Source: CBDDBH01 sp965225625 (GTDB lineage: Bacteria; Pseudomonadota; Gammaproteobacteria; JADZEE01). From it: 64,000 nucleotides of DNA. Position 1 is the stretch's first letter. Each line of letters begins with the position of its first letter. The notes below the pieces were generated by a model. The model was not told where the DNA came from, made no database searches, and saw only the letters and a program-made list of their open reading frames with translations. Both the position numbers and the translations under genes were made by a program. Of the stretch, positions 34,813 through 44,506 are shown one piece after another. The DNA lies in contig CBDDBH010000032.1 in the NCBI GenBank assembly GCA_965225625.1, positions 186,001 through 250,000 of the forward strand, written 5' to 3'.

Positions 34813-37505
34813 TGCGCCTCATCCCAGTTGGCGCCCGAGCCGACATCCACAACCAGGGGAACAGACAATTGCGCCGCCGAGCTCATCATCGCCACAATCG
34901 CTTGTTGCGCTTGTTCCAGCGCGCCTGCAGCCGTTTCAAATACCAATTCATCGTGCACTTGCATGATCAGACGCACGTCCAGATCCGACTCCAGTATCCA
35001 CTGATCGACTGTGAGCATGGCCCGCTTGATGATGTCCGCCGCGGTCCCTTGCATTGGTGCATTGATGGCAGTGCGCTCTGCGTACTGGCGCCGCTGCGCG
35101 TTACGTGAGTTGATCTCTGGCAAGTATAAACGGCGCCCAAGTACCGTTTCGACATAGCCTCGCTCTTTGGCAGAGCTACGTGTTTTATCCATGAATTCTT
35201 TGACGCCTGGATAACGTGCAAAATATCGATCGACATAATCCTGAGCAGCGCGCCGCTCGATCCCTAACTGACGGGCGAGTCCAAACGCTGACATGCCGTA
35301 AATAAGGCCGAAATTGATCGCCTTAGCGGCACGGCGCTGATCTGTAGCAACCTCGTCCGGGGCCATCGCGAAGACCTCCGCGGCAGTGCGGCGATGGATG
35401 TCTTCGCCGGCGGCAAAGGCATTACACAAGCCCTCGTCACCGGAAAGATGCGCCATAATGCGCAATTCGATCTGGGAGTAATCGGCCGCCAGCAAAATGT
35501 TGCCTGGTTCAGCCACAAACGCCTGACGAATGCGCCGACCCTCGGCTGTGCGCACCGGAATATTTTGCAGATTCGGATCCGAGGAGGACAACCTACCCGT
35601 GGCGGCAACGGCCTGGTGATAACTGGTATGCACCCGCCCGGTTGCGGCGTTGATTTGTTCCGGCAGCTTGCCGGTATAGGTGGACCTGAGTTTGCTCAAA
35701 CCTCGGTGTTCCAGGATCAGTCTAGGCAGAGGGAATTCCTGAGCCAGCTCTTGCAGCGCCGATTCGGCGGTCGAGGGTTGGCCCTTAGGGGTTTTCTGCA
35801 ATACCGGCAAACCGAGCTTATCAAACAGGATCGCTTGGATTTGCTTCGGCGAGCCCATGTTGAACGGCTGACCGGCAACCGAGTGGGCCTCCTCCTCCAA
35901 TTCATGCAGACGCTGGCTCAGCTCCGCACTTTGGGTTGCAAGCATACCCGCATCGACGCGCACGCCGTTGCGTTCCATCCGCGAAAGTACGCTCAGCAGG
36001 GGTACTTCAATATCGCTGAAGAGCTTTTGCAAAGGCGGCTCCGCGCACAGGCGCGGCCATAAATGCTCATGCAGCCGATAGGTAACGTCGGCATCTTCCG
36101 CCGCATACGGCCCGGCTTGCTCCAAGGCAACCTGATTAAAGGTTAGTTGCTTGGCGCCTTTGCCGGCGACATCTTCAAAATGAATAGTGCGGATCCCCAA
36201 ATATTTTAGCGCCAGGGAATCCATGTCATGGCGCGTCGCAGTACTATCGACTACATATGATTCGAGCATCGTGTCATAAGTTATGCCCTTGAGATCGATC
36301 CCATAGTTGGCGAGGACACTGCGATCGTATTTAAGGTTGTGACCGAGCTTGGGACGTTCAGGGTCTTCAAGCAACGGCTGCAGGCGCTTGAGCACCTTAT
36401 CGCGGGGGAGTTGTTCGGGAGCGCCCGGATAGTCGTGCGTTAACGGCAGATACGCTGCCTGGCCAGTGGCGACGGCAAAAGACAAGCCAACCAACTCTGC
36501 GACCATGTAGTCGAGGCTGGTAGTCTCGGTGTCAATCGCAATCAAGTCGGCATCCCACAGGCGCTTTAACCAGGCCTCAAACATTGGTTCATCAACGATG
36601 AGATCAAACTCGGTGTTGCTAGCTTGCGATTCGCCCGTTGCATCAGCCGGGCTCGAGCCGAGCAACTCTTCGAGCCATGTTTTGAACTCCAGACGCGTGT
36701 ACAGCGCCTGCAGGCGCTCTCGGTCAGGCGGCGAGGGCACCAGATCGCGCGGCCCGGCCTCCAACTCTAACTCAGTTGCGATGGTGACCAGTTCCTTGCA
36801 AAGCGGTAACTGAGTAAGACTGGCGCGCAGGTTTTCACCCACTTTGCCTTTAATGTCAGCCGCATTCTTAACAACGCCATCCAGGGAACCATATTCCTGC
36901 AGCCATTTCACCGCAGTTTTCGGACCGACTTTAGGTACGCCGGGGACGTTATCAACGGAGTCGCCGATGAGCGTCAGATAGTCGACAATCCGTTCGGGCC
37001 GCACACCGAATTTGCGTTCGACCCCGGCTGTGTCGAGCACGGTATCATCCATGGTGTTAACCAACGTGATCCAGTCATCGACCAGTTGGGTCATGTCCTT
37101 GTCGCCGGTCGAAATGACAGTGGTAATGCCCTGCGCCCGCGCCTGTACCGCCAGCGTACCGATAACGTCGTCCGCCTCAACGCCTTCTACCACCAGCACT
37201 GGCAAACCCAGCGCCTTAATCAACTCGTAGAGGGGTTCAATCTGCATGCGCATTTCGTCCGGCATGGGTGGTCGGTTGGCCTTGTACTGTTCGTACAGTG
37301 CATCGCGGAACGTCTTGCCGGGCGCATCGAACACCACACCGACGTAGTTCGGTTGGTGCGTGTTAACAAGTTTACGCAGCATCGCCACGACACCGTGAAT
37401 AGCTCCGGTTGGCTCGCCTGAGGAGCTGCTAAGCGACGGTAGCGCATGGAATGCGCGGTACAGATAGGCGGTGCCATCGACAAGAATGAGGGTGTCGGGA
37501 TTCAT
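34809..37505 (-). CDS. polA: DNA polymerase I
   Basis: Repair and Okazaki-fragment polymerase, 898 aa. The N-terminal 5' nuclease (about 1-290) has LILVDGTAYLYRAFHAL and the DDVIGTLA acidic cluster. The 3'-5' exonuclease domain keeps IAIDTETTSLDY, so proofreading is likely active. The polymerase domain has ADYSQIELRIMAHLSGD and QVHDELVFE. A consensus ribosome site (37513-37520) precedes the ATG. The TAA stop lies inside the terminus of repeat element B. Confidence 0.98.
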   Translation of the reverse strand: MNPDTLILVDGTAYLYRAFHALPSLSSSSGEPTGAIHGVVAMLRKLVNTHQPNYVGVVFDAPGKTFRDALYEQYKANRPPMPDEMRMQIEPLYELIKALGLPVLVVEGVEADDVIGTLAVQARAQGITTVISTGDKDMTQLVDDWITLVNTMDDTVLDTAGVERKFGVRPERIVDYLTLIGDSVDNVPGVPKVGPKTAVKWLQEYGSLDGVVKNAADIKGKVGENLRASLTQLPLCKELVTIATELELEAGPRDLVPSPPDRERLQALYTRLEFKTWLEELLGSSPADATGESQASNTEFDLIVDEPMFEAWLKRLWDADLIAIDTETTSLDYMVAELVGLSFAVATGQAAYLPLTHDYPGAPEQLPRDKVLKRLQPLLEDPERPKLGHNLKYDRSVLANYGIDLKGITYDTMLESYVVDSTATRHDMDSLALKYLGIRTIHFEDVAGKGAKQLTFNQVALEQAGPYAAEDADVTYRLHEHLWPRLCAEPPLQKLFSDIEVPLLSVLSRMERNGVRVDAGMLATQSAELSQRLHELEEEAHSVAGQPFNMGSPKQIQAILFDKLGLPVLQKTPKGQPSTAESALQELAQEFPLPRLILEHRGLSKLRSTYTGKLPEQINAATGRVHTSYHQAVAATGRLSSSDPNLQNIPVRTAEGRRIRQAFVAEPGNILLAADYSQIELRIMAHLSGDEGLCNAFAAGEDIHRRTAAEVFAMAPDEVATDQRRAAKAINFGLIYGMSAFGLARQLGIERRAAQDYVDRYFARYPGVKEFMDKTRSSAKERGYVETVLGRRLYLPEINSRNAQRRQYAERTAINAPMQGTAADIIKRAMLTVDQWILESDLDVRLIMQVHDELVFETAAGALEQAQQAIVAMMSSAAQLSVPLVVDVGSGANWDEAH

Positions 37506-37512
37506 ATTTATG

Positions 37513-37520
37513 ACCTCCTT
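37513..37520 (-). promoter_or_regulatory. Consensus ribosome binding site of polA
   Basis: AAGGAGGT on the minus strand, seven bases before the polA ATG. It is a perfect anti-16S match and among the strongest in this window, where many genes start with weak sites or TTG/GTG. Confidence 0.85.
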
Positions 37521-37596
37521 TGCATTATCGCCGATGTTCCATTAAACACGCACGGAAACGCGCCCCACCGTGTGGACAAACTTAGATAACTAGAGG

Positions 37597-37968
37597 ATGC
37601 TATGCCGTCCTATGTGTACCCGTTCCCTCCCGCGATGCTTGTGTATGTTGCTGATACTGTTACCCGCAATAGCGCTCGGCGAAGATCCCGACCTTGCAGG
37701 TCTGGAGGCATTGCCGGATCCACCACCTCCGCCCGAGCCCGTGCTCTCCGGACACACATTGGAGCCAGAGATAACCATCATTCAGCGCAGGGACGAATCC
37801 GTGGAAGAGTACCGCCACAATGGCCACCTGTTTATGGTCAAGATAACGCCCACGCGGGGCAAGCCCTATTATCTGATGGATTCCGACGGCGATGGCCACC
37901 TTGAGTCACGTATGAGCCAGCTGTATTCGGATTTCGTTATTCCGAAGTGGGTGTTGTTCAGCTGGTAG
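37597..37968 (+). CDS. DUF2782 family small exported protein
   Basis: A 123-aa protein with a signal peptide (core CMLLILLPAIALG), a Pro-rich stretch (LPDPPPPPEPV) and a conserved C-terminal region (TLEPEITIIQRRDESVEEY ... VKITPTRGKPYYLMD ... IPKWVLFSW) that matches DUF2782. Function is unknown. Start is ATG 37597 or 37612. Members of this family commonly sit between polA and the homoserine kinase gene, as here; homoserine kinase follows after 28 bp. Confidence 0.82.
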   Translation: MLCRPMCTRSLPRCLCMLLILLPAIALGEDPDLAGLEALPDPPPPPEPVLSGHTLEPEITIIQRRDESVEEYRHNGHLFMVKITPTRGKPYYLMDSDGDGHLESRMSQLYSDFVIPKWVLFSW

Positions 37969-37996
37969 CGAGCTGTAGCCCTGCGACATCTCTTCG

Positions 37997-38947
37997 GTGT
38001 CTGTATTCACCACAGTTTCCCGGCACCAGCTTGAGCAGTGGCTTCAGGCGTACGAGCTTGGGGCGTTAATAGACCACCGCGGAATTACAAGCGGCATCGT
38101 CAACACGAATTATTTTGTCACTACCCAAGAAGGCGAGTTTGTCTTAACGCTGTTCGAGACGTTGGGCAAATCCGAGTTACCTTATTACCTCTCGCTGATG
38201 GCTTTTTTCGCGGAGCGGCAACTGCCCAGCCCGCACCCGCAGGCCGACCGACACGGACGCTACCTGAACGATCTGTGCGGCAAACCCGCCGCGTTGGTGC
38301 AAAAACTCGATGGGGTAAGTGTGCTGAAACCGGGCGAGCGCGAATGTCGTGAAATTGGCGCTTGTCTCGGGCGCATGCACCGCGCCGGGCGCTCGTTCCC
38401 CGAACGGCGTGTAAACCCGCAAGGCCTGGCCTGGCGGCAAAATGCTACGGAAAAACTCCTTCCCTTGCTCGACGCCGACGACCGTAGGTTCCTAAGCACG
38501 CAACTCAATCGACAAAGCGAATTTTTCAATCTGCAACTGCCGCGCGGCGTGATACATGGTGATTTATTTCGAGACAACGCGCTATTCGTTGCAAATCGAC
38601 TCAGCGGCGTGCTTGACTACTATTTCGCCTGTGACGAGCTGCTCATTTATGACCTGGCAATTTCCGTTATAGACTGGTGTATGGGCGAGGACGCCGTCAT
38701 AAACTACGCCAAGGCGCGGGCACTCACCAGCGCCTACCGAGAATCTCGAAGCGTCGATGAAGCCGAGCGCCAGGTTTGGCCGATGATCTTGAGTGCGGCC
38801 AGCCTGCGTTGGTGGTTAGCACGACTACTGGATCAATATTTCCCACGCGACGGCGCAATCACCCAGCGCAAGGATCCCGGCATTTTCAAACGCCGTTTAC
38901 AGACCTTTGTCGCCGCCGAAAGTGAGCTGCAGCAGATGTGGAGTTAA
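37997..38947 (+). CDS. thrB: Homoserine kinase (APH-fold, ThrB2 type)
   Basis: Phosphorylates homoserine in threonine synthesis. This is the aminoglycoside-phosphotransferase-fold form found in pseudomonads and related groups, not the GHMP kinase of enterics. The 316-aa product has GITSGIVNTNYFVTT, the catalytic loop VIHGDLFRDNALF and the metal-site DYYFACDELLIYDLAI. GTG 37997 gives the typical MSVFTTVSRHQLEQWL start. The pathway product feeds IlvA substrate supply. Confidence 0.92.
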   Translation: MSVFTTVSRHQLEQWLQAYELGALIDHRGITSGIVNTNYFVTTQEGEFVLTLFETLGKSELPYYLSLMAFFAERQLPSPHPQADRHGRYLNDLCGKPAALVQKLDGVSVLKPGERECREIGACLGRMHRAGRSFPERRVNPQGLAWRQNATEKLLPLLDADDRRFLSTQLNRQSEFFNLQLPRGVIHGDLFRDNALFVANRLSGVLDYYFACDELLIYDLAISVIDWCMGEDAVINYAKARALTSAYRESRSVDEAERQVWPMILSAASLRWWLARLLDQYFPRDGAITQRKDPGIFKRRLQTFVAAESELQQMWS

Positions 38948-39019
38948 GCATCCGCCTCGCAATACAATTGTCGCCGAGGTATGGCCGCGACGAAACCGGG
39001 CAATCGTGGTTACGGTGCG

Positions 39020-40351
39020 TCATAAAAGACACAGCGTAGCGATACCGAGGAACGCGACAAAGCCAATCACATCGGTCACGGTTGTCAAAACAACCCCGCC
39101 AGCGAGTGCCGGATCAATGTCCATACGCCGCAACGCCAACGGTATCAACGATCCCGCCAATGCCGCCGTCAACAAGTTAACGATCATCGCCAGAGCGATC
39201 ACGATTCCCAGTCGATAATCGCGAAACCACGCGGTGGCAACCAACGCGACGACCGTTGCCCAAAGAAGACTATTGAGCGCGGCGACCGCGAGCTCCTTGC
39301 GCAATAACGAGCGCGCGTTAGCGGGCCCCACCTGACCCACGGCCAGCCCTCGGATCATGATCATCAAAGTCTGACTGCCCGCGATTCCACCCATACTGGC
39401 GACGACCGGCATCAAAATGGCCAACGCGACAATTTGCTCGATAGTCGCTTCGAAGCGCCCGATAACCCAGGCAGCCAGGAAAGCGGTTGCAAGATTAACA
39501 GCCAGCCAGACAGCACGTCGCTTCGCACTGATTAACACTGGAGCGAACATATCATCCTCTTCCGATAGTCCCGCCAGCCCCATCAGCGAGTGCTCGCTCT
39601 CGGCCCGAATAACATCGATCACATCGTCAACCGTAATTCGCCCAAGCAACAGACCGGCATCGTCGATGACTGCAGCAGACAGCAAATCGAGGCGTTCGAA
39701 CGTCATGGCTACCTCGCGCGCGGATGTATCGGCTGAGATCCCGGCCACCGTGCTATCCATCATTTCCTCCACCGTGCGATCCGCGCCGGCAGTCAGGACA
39801 GCGCCCAAATCCAAGGCACCCAGATAGCTGTTGCCACGATCGACCACAAACAAACTATCGGTTCGTTCGGGCAGCGTGCCGCGCCGGCGTAAGTACCGCA
39901 ACACCACATCGATGTCGACGTCTGCGCGCACACCGATAGTATCTGTATTCATCAATCCGCCGGCGGTATCTTCCGCAAACGACAAGACTGCAGCAACACG
40001 CTGGCGGTCTTGCTCGTCCATGGAGAGCAGCACCTGATCTGCGACGGACACTGGCAGATCCTGGAGGATGTCCGCCGCGTCATCGGTATCCAGGCCCAGC
40101 GTCGCGGCGGCGACCTGTTGTGGATCCATGTCTTCCAGCAACGGGGTGCGAACACTGTCTTGCGCGTAGGAAAGTACTTCTCCCTCAACCTCTGGGTCGA
40201 TGAGCTCCCACAGCTCCTCGCGATCCGCTCCTGCAAGCGATCCCAGCAGATCGGCAATCTCGGCCGGATGCAGATCACCAAGAGTCGCGCGCGCATCACG
40301 GACTAGATCGATAAGCTCTTGGATCTCCTGCTTTTCTTTATGGTCATTCAT
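39020..40351 (-). CDS. mgtE: MgtE, magnesium channel/transporter
   Basis: Homodimeric Mg2+ channel gated by cytosolic Mg2+. The 443-aa product has the N domain (about 15-130, LHPAEIADLLGSL), two CBS domains (about 130-255, GLMNTDTIGVRAD) and a five-helix membrane domain (about 280-440) with the family strings MPVVASMGGIAGSQTLMI and DVIGFVAFLGIA. ATG 40351 follows an in-frame GTG at 40354. It is the last gene of the PTS block, 192 bp beyond ptsI, as in many beta- and gammaproteobacteria. Confidence 0.95.
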   Translation of the reverse strand: MNDHKEKQEIQELIDLVRDARATLGDLHPAEIADLLGSLAGADREELWELIDPEVEGEVLSYAQDSVRTPLLEDMDPQQVAAATLGLDTDDAADILQDLPVSVADQVLLSMDEQDRQRVAAVLSFAEDTAGGLMNTDTIGVRADVDIDVVLRYLRRRGTLPERTDSLFVVDRGNSYLGALDLGAVLTAGADRTVEEMMDSTVAGISADTSAREVAMTFERLDLLSAAVIDDAGLLLGRITVDDVIDVIRAESEHSLMGLAGLSEEDDMFAPVLISAKRRAVWLAVNLATAFLAAWVIGRFEATIEQIVALAILMPVVASMGGIAGSQTLMIMIRGLAVGQVGPANARSLLRKELAVAALNSLLWATVVALVATAWFRDYRLGIVIALAMIVNLLTAALAGSLIPLALRRMDIDPALAGGVVLTTVTDVIGFVAFLGIATLCLL

Positions 40352-40371
40352 CACTCAGCTACCATAAATCG

Positions 40372-40396
40372 CCGGCGGCCGCACGACCGCCGCCGG
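40372..40396. other. GC-rich hairpin in the ptsI-mgtE intergenic region
   Basis: CCGGCGGC (40372-40379) pairs with GCCGCCGG (40389-40396) around a 9-nt loop. It lies in the presumed mgtE leader about 20 bp from the start. No U-tract follows on the minus strand and I see no M-box features, so its role, if any, is open. The rest of the 192-bp gap shows nothing I can name. Confidence 0.4.
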
Positions 40397-40543
40397 ACGT
40401 GTTGGCTGTTATCACCAGGTCGTAGCGCAAGCACCGATGCCGACCCATGCGCGGGCCGCAGTGCAATCCGCAGTGTAGTGTAACGAATGACACGCCCAGT
40501 TCCGGCGCATGTGGCCGGTGCCGCACAGACGGTGGACGCGTGT

Positions 40544-42277
40544 CTAGTTGATGCGCTCTAACAAACTGCTGACTTCCAATCCGCTAGCGCTGGCCAGCAC
40601 CTGGTCCGTGAATCCCTCTAGCGCATCGATGCGGGTATCGTTGACGATACGTTTGACCTCCAGCAGCGCGGCCGGATGGACGCTGAATTGACGCAAACCC
40701 AGAGCAAGGAGCAGGCGAACATAGCGTGCGTCACCAGCCATCTCGCCGCACATCGCGACCGGCGTATCGGAGCGTTGTCCGGCTTCGATGGTCATGCGGA
40801 TCAGACGTAAAACGCCCGGATGCAACGGATCGTAAAGGTAGTTAACTTCGTCGTTGACCCTGTCGATAGCCATGGTGTATTGGATCAGATCGTTGGTGCC
40901 TATGGATAGGAAATCGAGATAGCGAACAAACACGTCCGCACACAACGCCGCAGCCGGAACCTCGATCATGCCGCCAATCGGCATGTCCGCATCAAAATCC
41001 ACCCCCGTCTCGCGCAGCGAACTCTGGGTTTCTCGAACCAGCGCTAGAACCTGCTGAGTTTCTTGCAGATTTGAAAGCATCGGGATCATCATGCGCACCG
41101 GGCCAACAGCTGAGCTGCGTATGATCGCTCGCAATTGAGGCTTGAACAGATCCGGGTCTTTTAGGCACAGGCGCACCGCGCGCAATCCGAGCGCAGGGTT
41201 CGCCGCAGCCGGACCTACGGCTCGGCCACCATCAACTTGTTTGTCGGCGCCCAGATCCAGCGTACGGATGGTCAGCGGCACACCGTCTAATCCCTCGATA
41301 ACTTTTGTGTAAGCCTGAAACTGCTCATCCTCATCGGGCATGGTCGGGCGATTCATATAGAGGAATTCAGTCCGGTAGAGACCGACACCGGTAGCGCCAA
41401 CATCGACAACGGCCTGGAAGTCCTGCGGTAGCTCAACGTTGGCCTGCAGTTCGATCACATGACCGTCGAGGGTTATCGCCGGAGATTCCTTGAGTCGTAT
41501 CAGATCGGCAAAATACCGTTGTTCTTCACGCTGAAGCGCCCGGTAGTACCCGAGTATCTCTTCATCCGGGGCGACGATGGCGACACCGCGTTTGCCGTCG
41601 ATTATTATTAAATCGTCGGCACGCACGTAACGTAATACCTGGTGCAAACCGACGATTCCAGGGATACCAAGACTGCGCGCCAGGATGGCGGTATGAGAAG
41701 TCGGTCCGCCGTACTCCGTCGCGAATGCCGCTATTCCGTGATGCTCCATCAGCACCGTGTCGGCCGGGGTCAAGTCATCGGCAAGCACCACGTAGTCGCG
41801 CAATCGGCTATCGGGCACTTCGTGACGCATGGGGCCCTGATTGAGCAGGATGCGCTGAACCCGGTGCACGACGTGATCGACGTCATCGCGACGCGTGCGT
41901 AGATAGGGGTCGTCCATTTCGTCGAAGACTCTGACGAGGGCGTCACGCTGCACCGTCAATGCCCACTCCGCGTTGCAAGCGGTCTCGCGGATGATGCGCG
42001 CCGGCTCATGCGTCAACGCAGAATCCTCGAGCATCAGTAGATGAGTGTCGATAAATGCGGAGATATCCGCGGACGTCTGCTGCGGAATATGATCACGTAT
42101 GGCGCGCAGTTGCTGACGCCCAATGGTGAGCGCGTGTTCGAGACGTTTTACCTCGCGCTCAATTTCACCCGCGGGAATCGCATACTCCGTAACATCAAGC
42201 TGACCGCGCTCGAGCAAATGCGCTTTGCCAATAGCGATCCCGCGCGATACGCCGATTCCGTGTAGAGAAATAGTCAT
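40544..42277 (-). CDS. ptsI: PTS enzyme I
   Basis: PEP-dependent kinase that phosphorylates HPr. The 577-aa product has the N-terminal HPr-binding and swivelling domains with active-site His in GGPTSHTAILA (H195), and the C-terminal PEP-binding barrel (EFLYMNRPTMPDEDEQF, GGMIEVPAAAL, SIGTNDLIQYT, MCGEMAGD). No GAF domain, so it is EI rather than PtsP. The start overlaps the HPr stop (ATGA). No EIIB/EIIC genes are nearby. Confidence 0.96.
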   Translation of the reverse strand: MTISLHGIGVSRGIAIGKAHLLERGQLDVTEYAIPAGEIEREVKRLEHALTIGRQQLRAIRDHIPQQTSADISAFIDTHLLMLEDSALTHEPARIIRETACNAEWALTVQRDALVRVFDEMDDPYLRTRRDDVDHVVHRVQRILLNQGPMRHEVPDSRLRDYVVLADDLTPADTVLMEHHGIAAFATEYGGPTSHTAILARSLGIPGIVGLHQVLRYVRADDLIIIDGKRGVAIVAPDEEILGYYRALQREEQRYFADLIRLKESPAITLDGHVIELQANVELPQDFQAVVDVGATGVGLYRTEFLYMNRPTMPDEDEQFQAYTKVIEGLDGVPLTIRTLDLGADKQVDGGRAVGPAAANPALGLRAVRLCLKDPDLFKPQLRAIIRSSAVGPVRMMIPMLSNLQETQQVLALVRETQSSLRETGVDFDADMPIGGMIEVPAAALCADVFVRYLDFLSIGTNDLIQYTMAIDRVNDEVNYLYDPLHPGVLRLIRMTIEAGQRSDTPVAMCGEMAGDARYVRLLLALGLRQFSVHPAALLEVKRIVNDTRIDALEGFTDQVLASASGLEVSSLLERIN

Positions 42278-42543
42278 TCTGATTCGCCAAACCGATTTTC
42301 CACGAGGGCAACCAACTCCTTCAGCGCCGTCTGTGCATCCTCGCCCTCGGTGGCGATTTCAATTTCAGTGCCCTGTCCAGCGGCAAGCATCATTACACCC
42401 ATGATGCTCTTGCCGTTTACCTCTTTTGTATCGCGTCGTAGCACAACTTCACTGTCGTAGGTCGCCGCTAACTGCACCAACTTGGCTGCAGCCCGTGCAT
42501 GCAATCCGAGCTTGTTGGCGATGACAATTCGGCGGCACTCCAT
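42274..42543 (-). CDS. ptsH: HPr phosphocarrier protein
   Basis: An 89-aa HPr with the EI-phosphorylated histidine in KLGLHARAA (H15) and the HprK-target serine in NGKSIMGVMML (S46). Both sites present means the protein can receive both signals. It sits between rapZ and ptsI and its start overlaps the rapZ stop. In enterics the equivalent place after rapZ holds NPr (ptsO), so this copy may serve the nitrogen-type PTS. Confidence 0.94.
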   Translation of the reverse strand: MECRRIVIANKLGLHARAAAKLVQLAATYDSEVVLRRDTKEVNGKSIMGVMMLAAGQGTEIEIATEGEDAQTALKELVALVENRFGESE

Positions 42544-43412
42544 TACATGTCCCGGTGATGAACGATTACGCGTTGGCTACGGCTTTGCAAAACCGCCGCA
42601 GTTTGTTCTGCCATGTATACCGAGCGATGTCTGCCGCCGGTACAGCCAAGTGCAACCGTCAAGTAGCTGCGGTTATCGTCACTAAACCGGGGTATCCATT
42701 CCTGCAAAAACTTAGTGATCGCGACGGTCATCTCACCAACCAGAGGCGATTTTCGCAGAAACTCAACTACCTCTGGGTCACAGCCCGTAGAATCGCGTAA
42801 GCCGGCCTGCCAATGCGGGTTCGGCAAACAACGAACGTCGAAAACGAAATCAGCGTCCGGCGGCACGCCGTGCTTGAAACCAAATGACATTATCTGCAAG
42901 GACAGGCTGCTCAAGTCGTCGCGAGCGACCCGCGCGCGGATCATTTCACGCAGCGCGTGCACATGCGTATGGCTGGTATCTATGCGCAGATCCGCGTATT
43001 CGGCGATAGGCGCCAGCAGTTCACGTTCTCGCACGAGCGCATCGGCCAAGGAAATCTGCCCGCTGGACAGGGGATGTTTACGCCTGGTCTCGCTGAAACG
43101 TTTGAGTAACACCTCGTCTGACGCCTCTATAAAAGTCAGTTCAGGCGTTACCCCGGCATTACGTATCGCTTCGACGACCTCGGGAAATTGCAGCAGCGCA
43201 GCCGCCGGATTGCGCGCGTCTATGCCGACCGCCACCAAACGATATAGTGGCGCGTCGCTGGCGGTTGCCAGCTGCGCAAACTCGGTGAGAAAGCTGATTG
43301 GCAGATTATCGATGCAATAGGACCCATGGTCTTCCAGTGAATGCAAAGCTACAGTTTTACCGGATCCGGATAATCCCGACACAATAATCAGGCGCTTGCT
43401 AGCTTTTGTCAT
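42543..43412 (-). CDS. rapZ: RapZ, RNase adapter / nucleotide-binding protein
   Basis: In E. coli it binds GlmZ/GlmY small RNAs and tunes GlmS. The 289-aa product has Walker A GLSGSGKT (13-20) and the C-terminal RNA-binding region with GFKHGVPPDADFVFDVRCLPNP and GCTGGRHRSVY. It lies in the conserved rpoN-hpf-ptsN-(hprK)-rapZ-HPr order. 82 bp separate it from hprK. Confidence 0.96.
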   Translation of the reverse strand: MTKASKRLIIVSGLSGSGKTVALHSLEDHGSYCIDNLPISFLTEFAQLATASDAPLYRLVAVGIDARNPAAALLQFPEVVEAIRNAGVTPELTFIEASDEVLLKRFSETRRKHPLSSGQISLADALVRERELLAPIAEYADLRIDTSHTHVHALREMIRARVARDDLSSLSLQIMSFGFKHGVPPDADFVFDVRCLPNPHWQAGLRDSTGCDPEVVEFLRKSPLVGEMTVAITKFLQEWIPRFSDDNRSYLTVALGCTGGRHRSVYMAEQTAAVLQSRSQRVIVHHRDM

Positions 43413-43494
43413 CCGCGGCCCCCTGACTGCTCACTGCATCGGCGCCGCGTGAAACGGTGCTGCAGCGCAACTACGCGGTATGCAAAACCGTGCA

Positions 43495-44502
43495 CTAGTT
43501 GCGCTGCGACTTGCCGATGGCCTCGGCCTGTCGTGAGATGAAATCCTCTGATGCATTGTATCCGCTCATACGTAGAATGTGGTTACGTGCCGCACACTCA
43601 ACGAGCACTGCAAGGTTACGGCCAGGGGCAACCGGTAGTGCTATTTCAGGGACTTCCAGGTTTAGCATGGTTCGTGTTTGATAACTTTCCTCGAGCCGGT
43701 TCGGTTGCGCTACATCAGTGTCGTTCAACGGTTGCAGGTTGATGATCAGTCGCAGATATTTATTGCTCTTGATGGCGCTGTCGCCGAACAGCTCGCGCAC
43801 ATTAATGATCCCTATGCCTCGCACCTCCAGGAAATCGGCCAGCACTTCCGAGCAGGTACCGTTGACGATATCCGGAGCAATGCGCGAAAACTGCGGCGCA
43901 TCATCCGCCACCAGGCGGTGACCTCGGGTGATGAGTTCAAGCGCAAGCTCGCTCTTACCAACGCCTGGCGGTCCGGTTAGTAGCACGCCGATTGCCATGA
44001 CTTCCATAAACACGCCGTGCGAAGTCACTACTTCAGCAAGCAGGTTGGACAGGTAATAATGCAGTGAGTCCGTCAGCGTTTCACTCGACAAGGCTGACAC
44101 AAACAGCGGGATATGCGCGGCCTCGCACACGCGTGTCATATCAGCAGGCGGTTGTTGATTTTCGCCAACGATGAGGCAAGCCGGATCATCGGCAAGCACT
44201 TGTTCCAGGGTGTCGCTGCGTGCGCTGTCGCGCAGTCCGGTTAGATACTGAAGTTCAGAATGGCCCAACACCTGTATTTGATTCGGGTGAATTAAATTCA
44301 GGTGGCCAACGAGCGATTTAGCTGGCACCACAGTGCCATTGTCGTGCGCGGAATCCATCGCGTCGCCGGCTATCGCCACGCGGCCCGGATTAATCCCACT
44401 CGATACGATTACCCGGGCCGCGCCTTCACGACCCGCAATCCAACTCAACTTCAAATGGCTGGCGTGTCCATCGAAAAGTTGTTTTACGCTGAGCGATGTC
44501 AA
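43495..44502 (-). CDS. hprK: HPr kinase/phosphorylase
   Basis: Bifunctional enzyme that phosphorylates or dephosphorylates HPr on Ser46. The 335-aa product has an N-terminal MurF-like domain (about 1-130), the P-loop GPPGVGKS (177-184), the preceding catalytic His in SHGVFMEV (H162) and the signature LEVRGIGIINVREL. The start is a TTG at 44502, 4 bp after ptsN, without a clear ribosome site; no other nearby start codon exists. HprK is normal in Firmicutes and present in many beta- and basal gammaproteobacteria. Confidence 0.95.
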   Translation of the reverse strand: MTSLSVKQLFDGHASHLKLSWIAGREGAARVIVSSGINPGRVAIAGDAMDSAHDNGTVVPAKSLVGHLNLIHPNQIQVLGHSELQYLTGLRDSARSDTLEQVLADDPACLIVGENQQPPADMTRVCEAAHIPLFVSALSSETLTDSLHYYLSNLLAEVVTSHGVFMEVMAIGVLLTGPPGVGKSELALELITRGHRLVADDAPQFSRIAPDIVNGTCSEVLADFLEVRGIGIINVRELFGDSAIKSNKYLRLIINLQPLNDTDVAQPNRLEESYQTRTMLNLEVPEIALPVAPGRNLAVLVECAARNHILRMSGYNASEDFISRQAEAIGKSQRN

Positions 44503-44506
44503 GGGA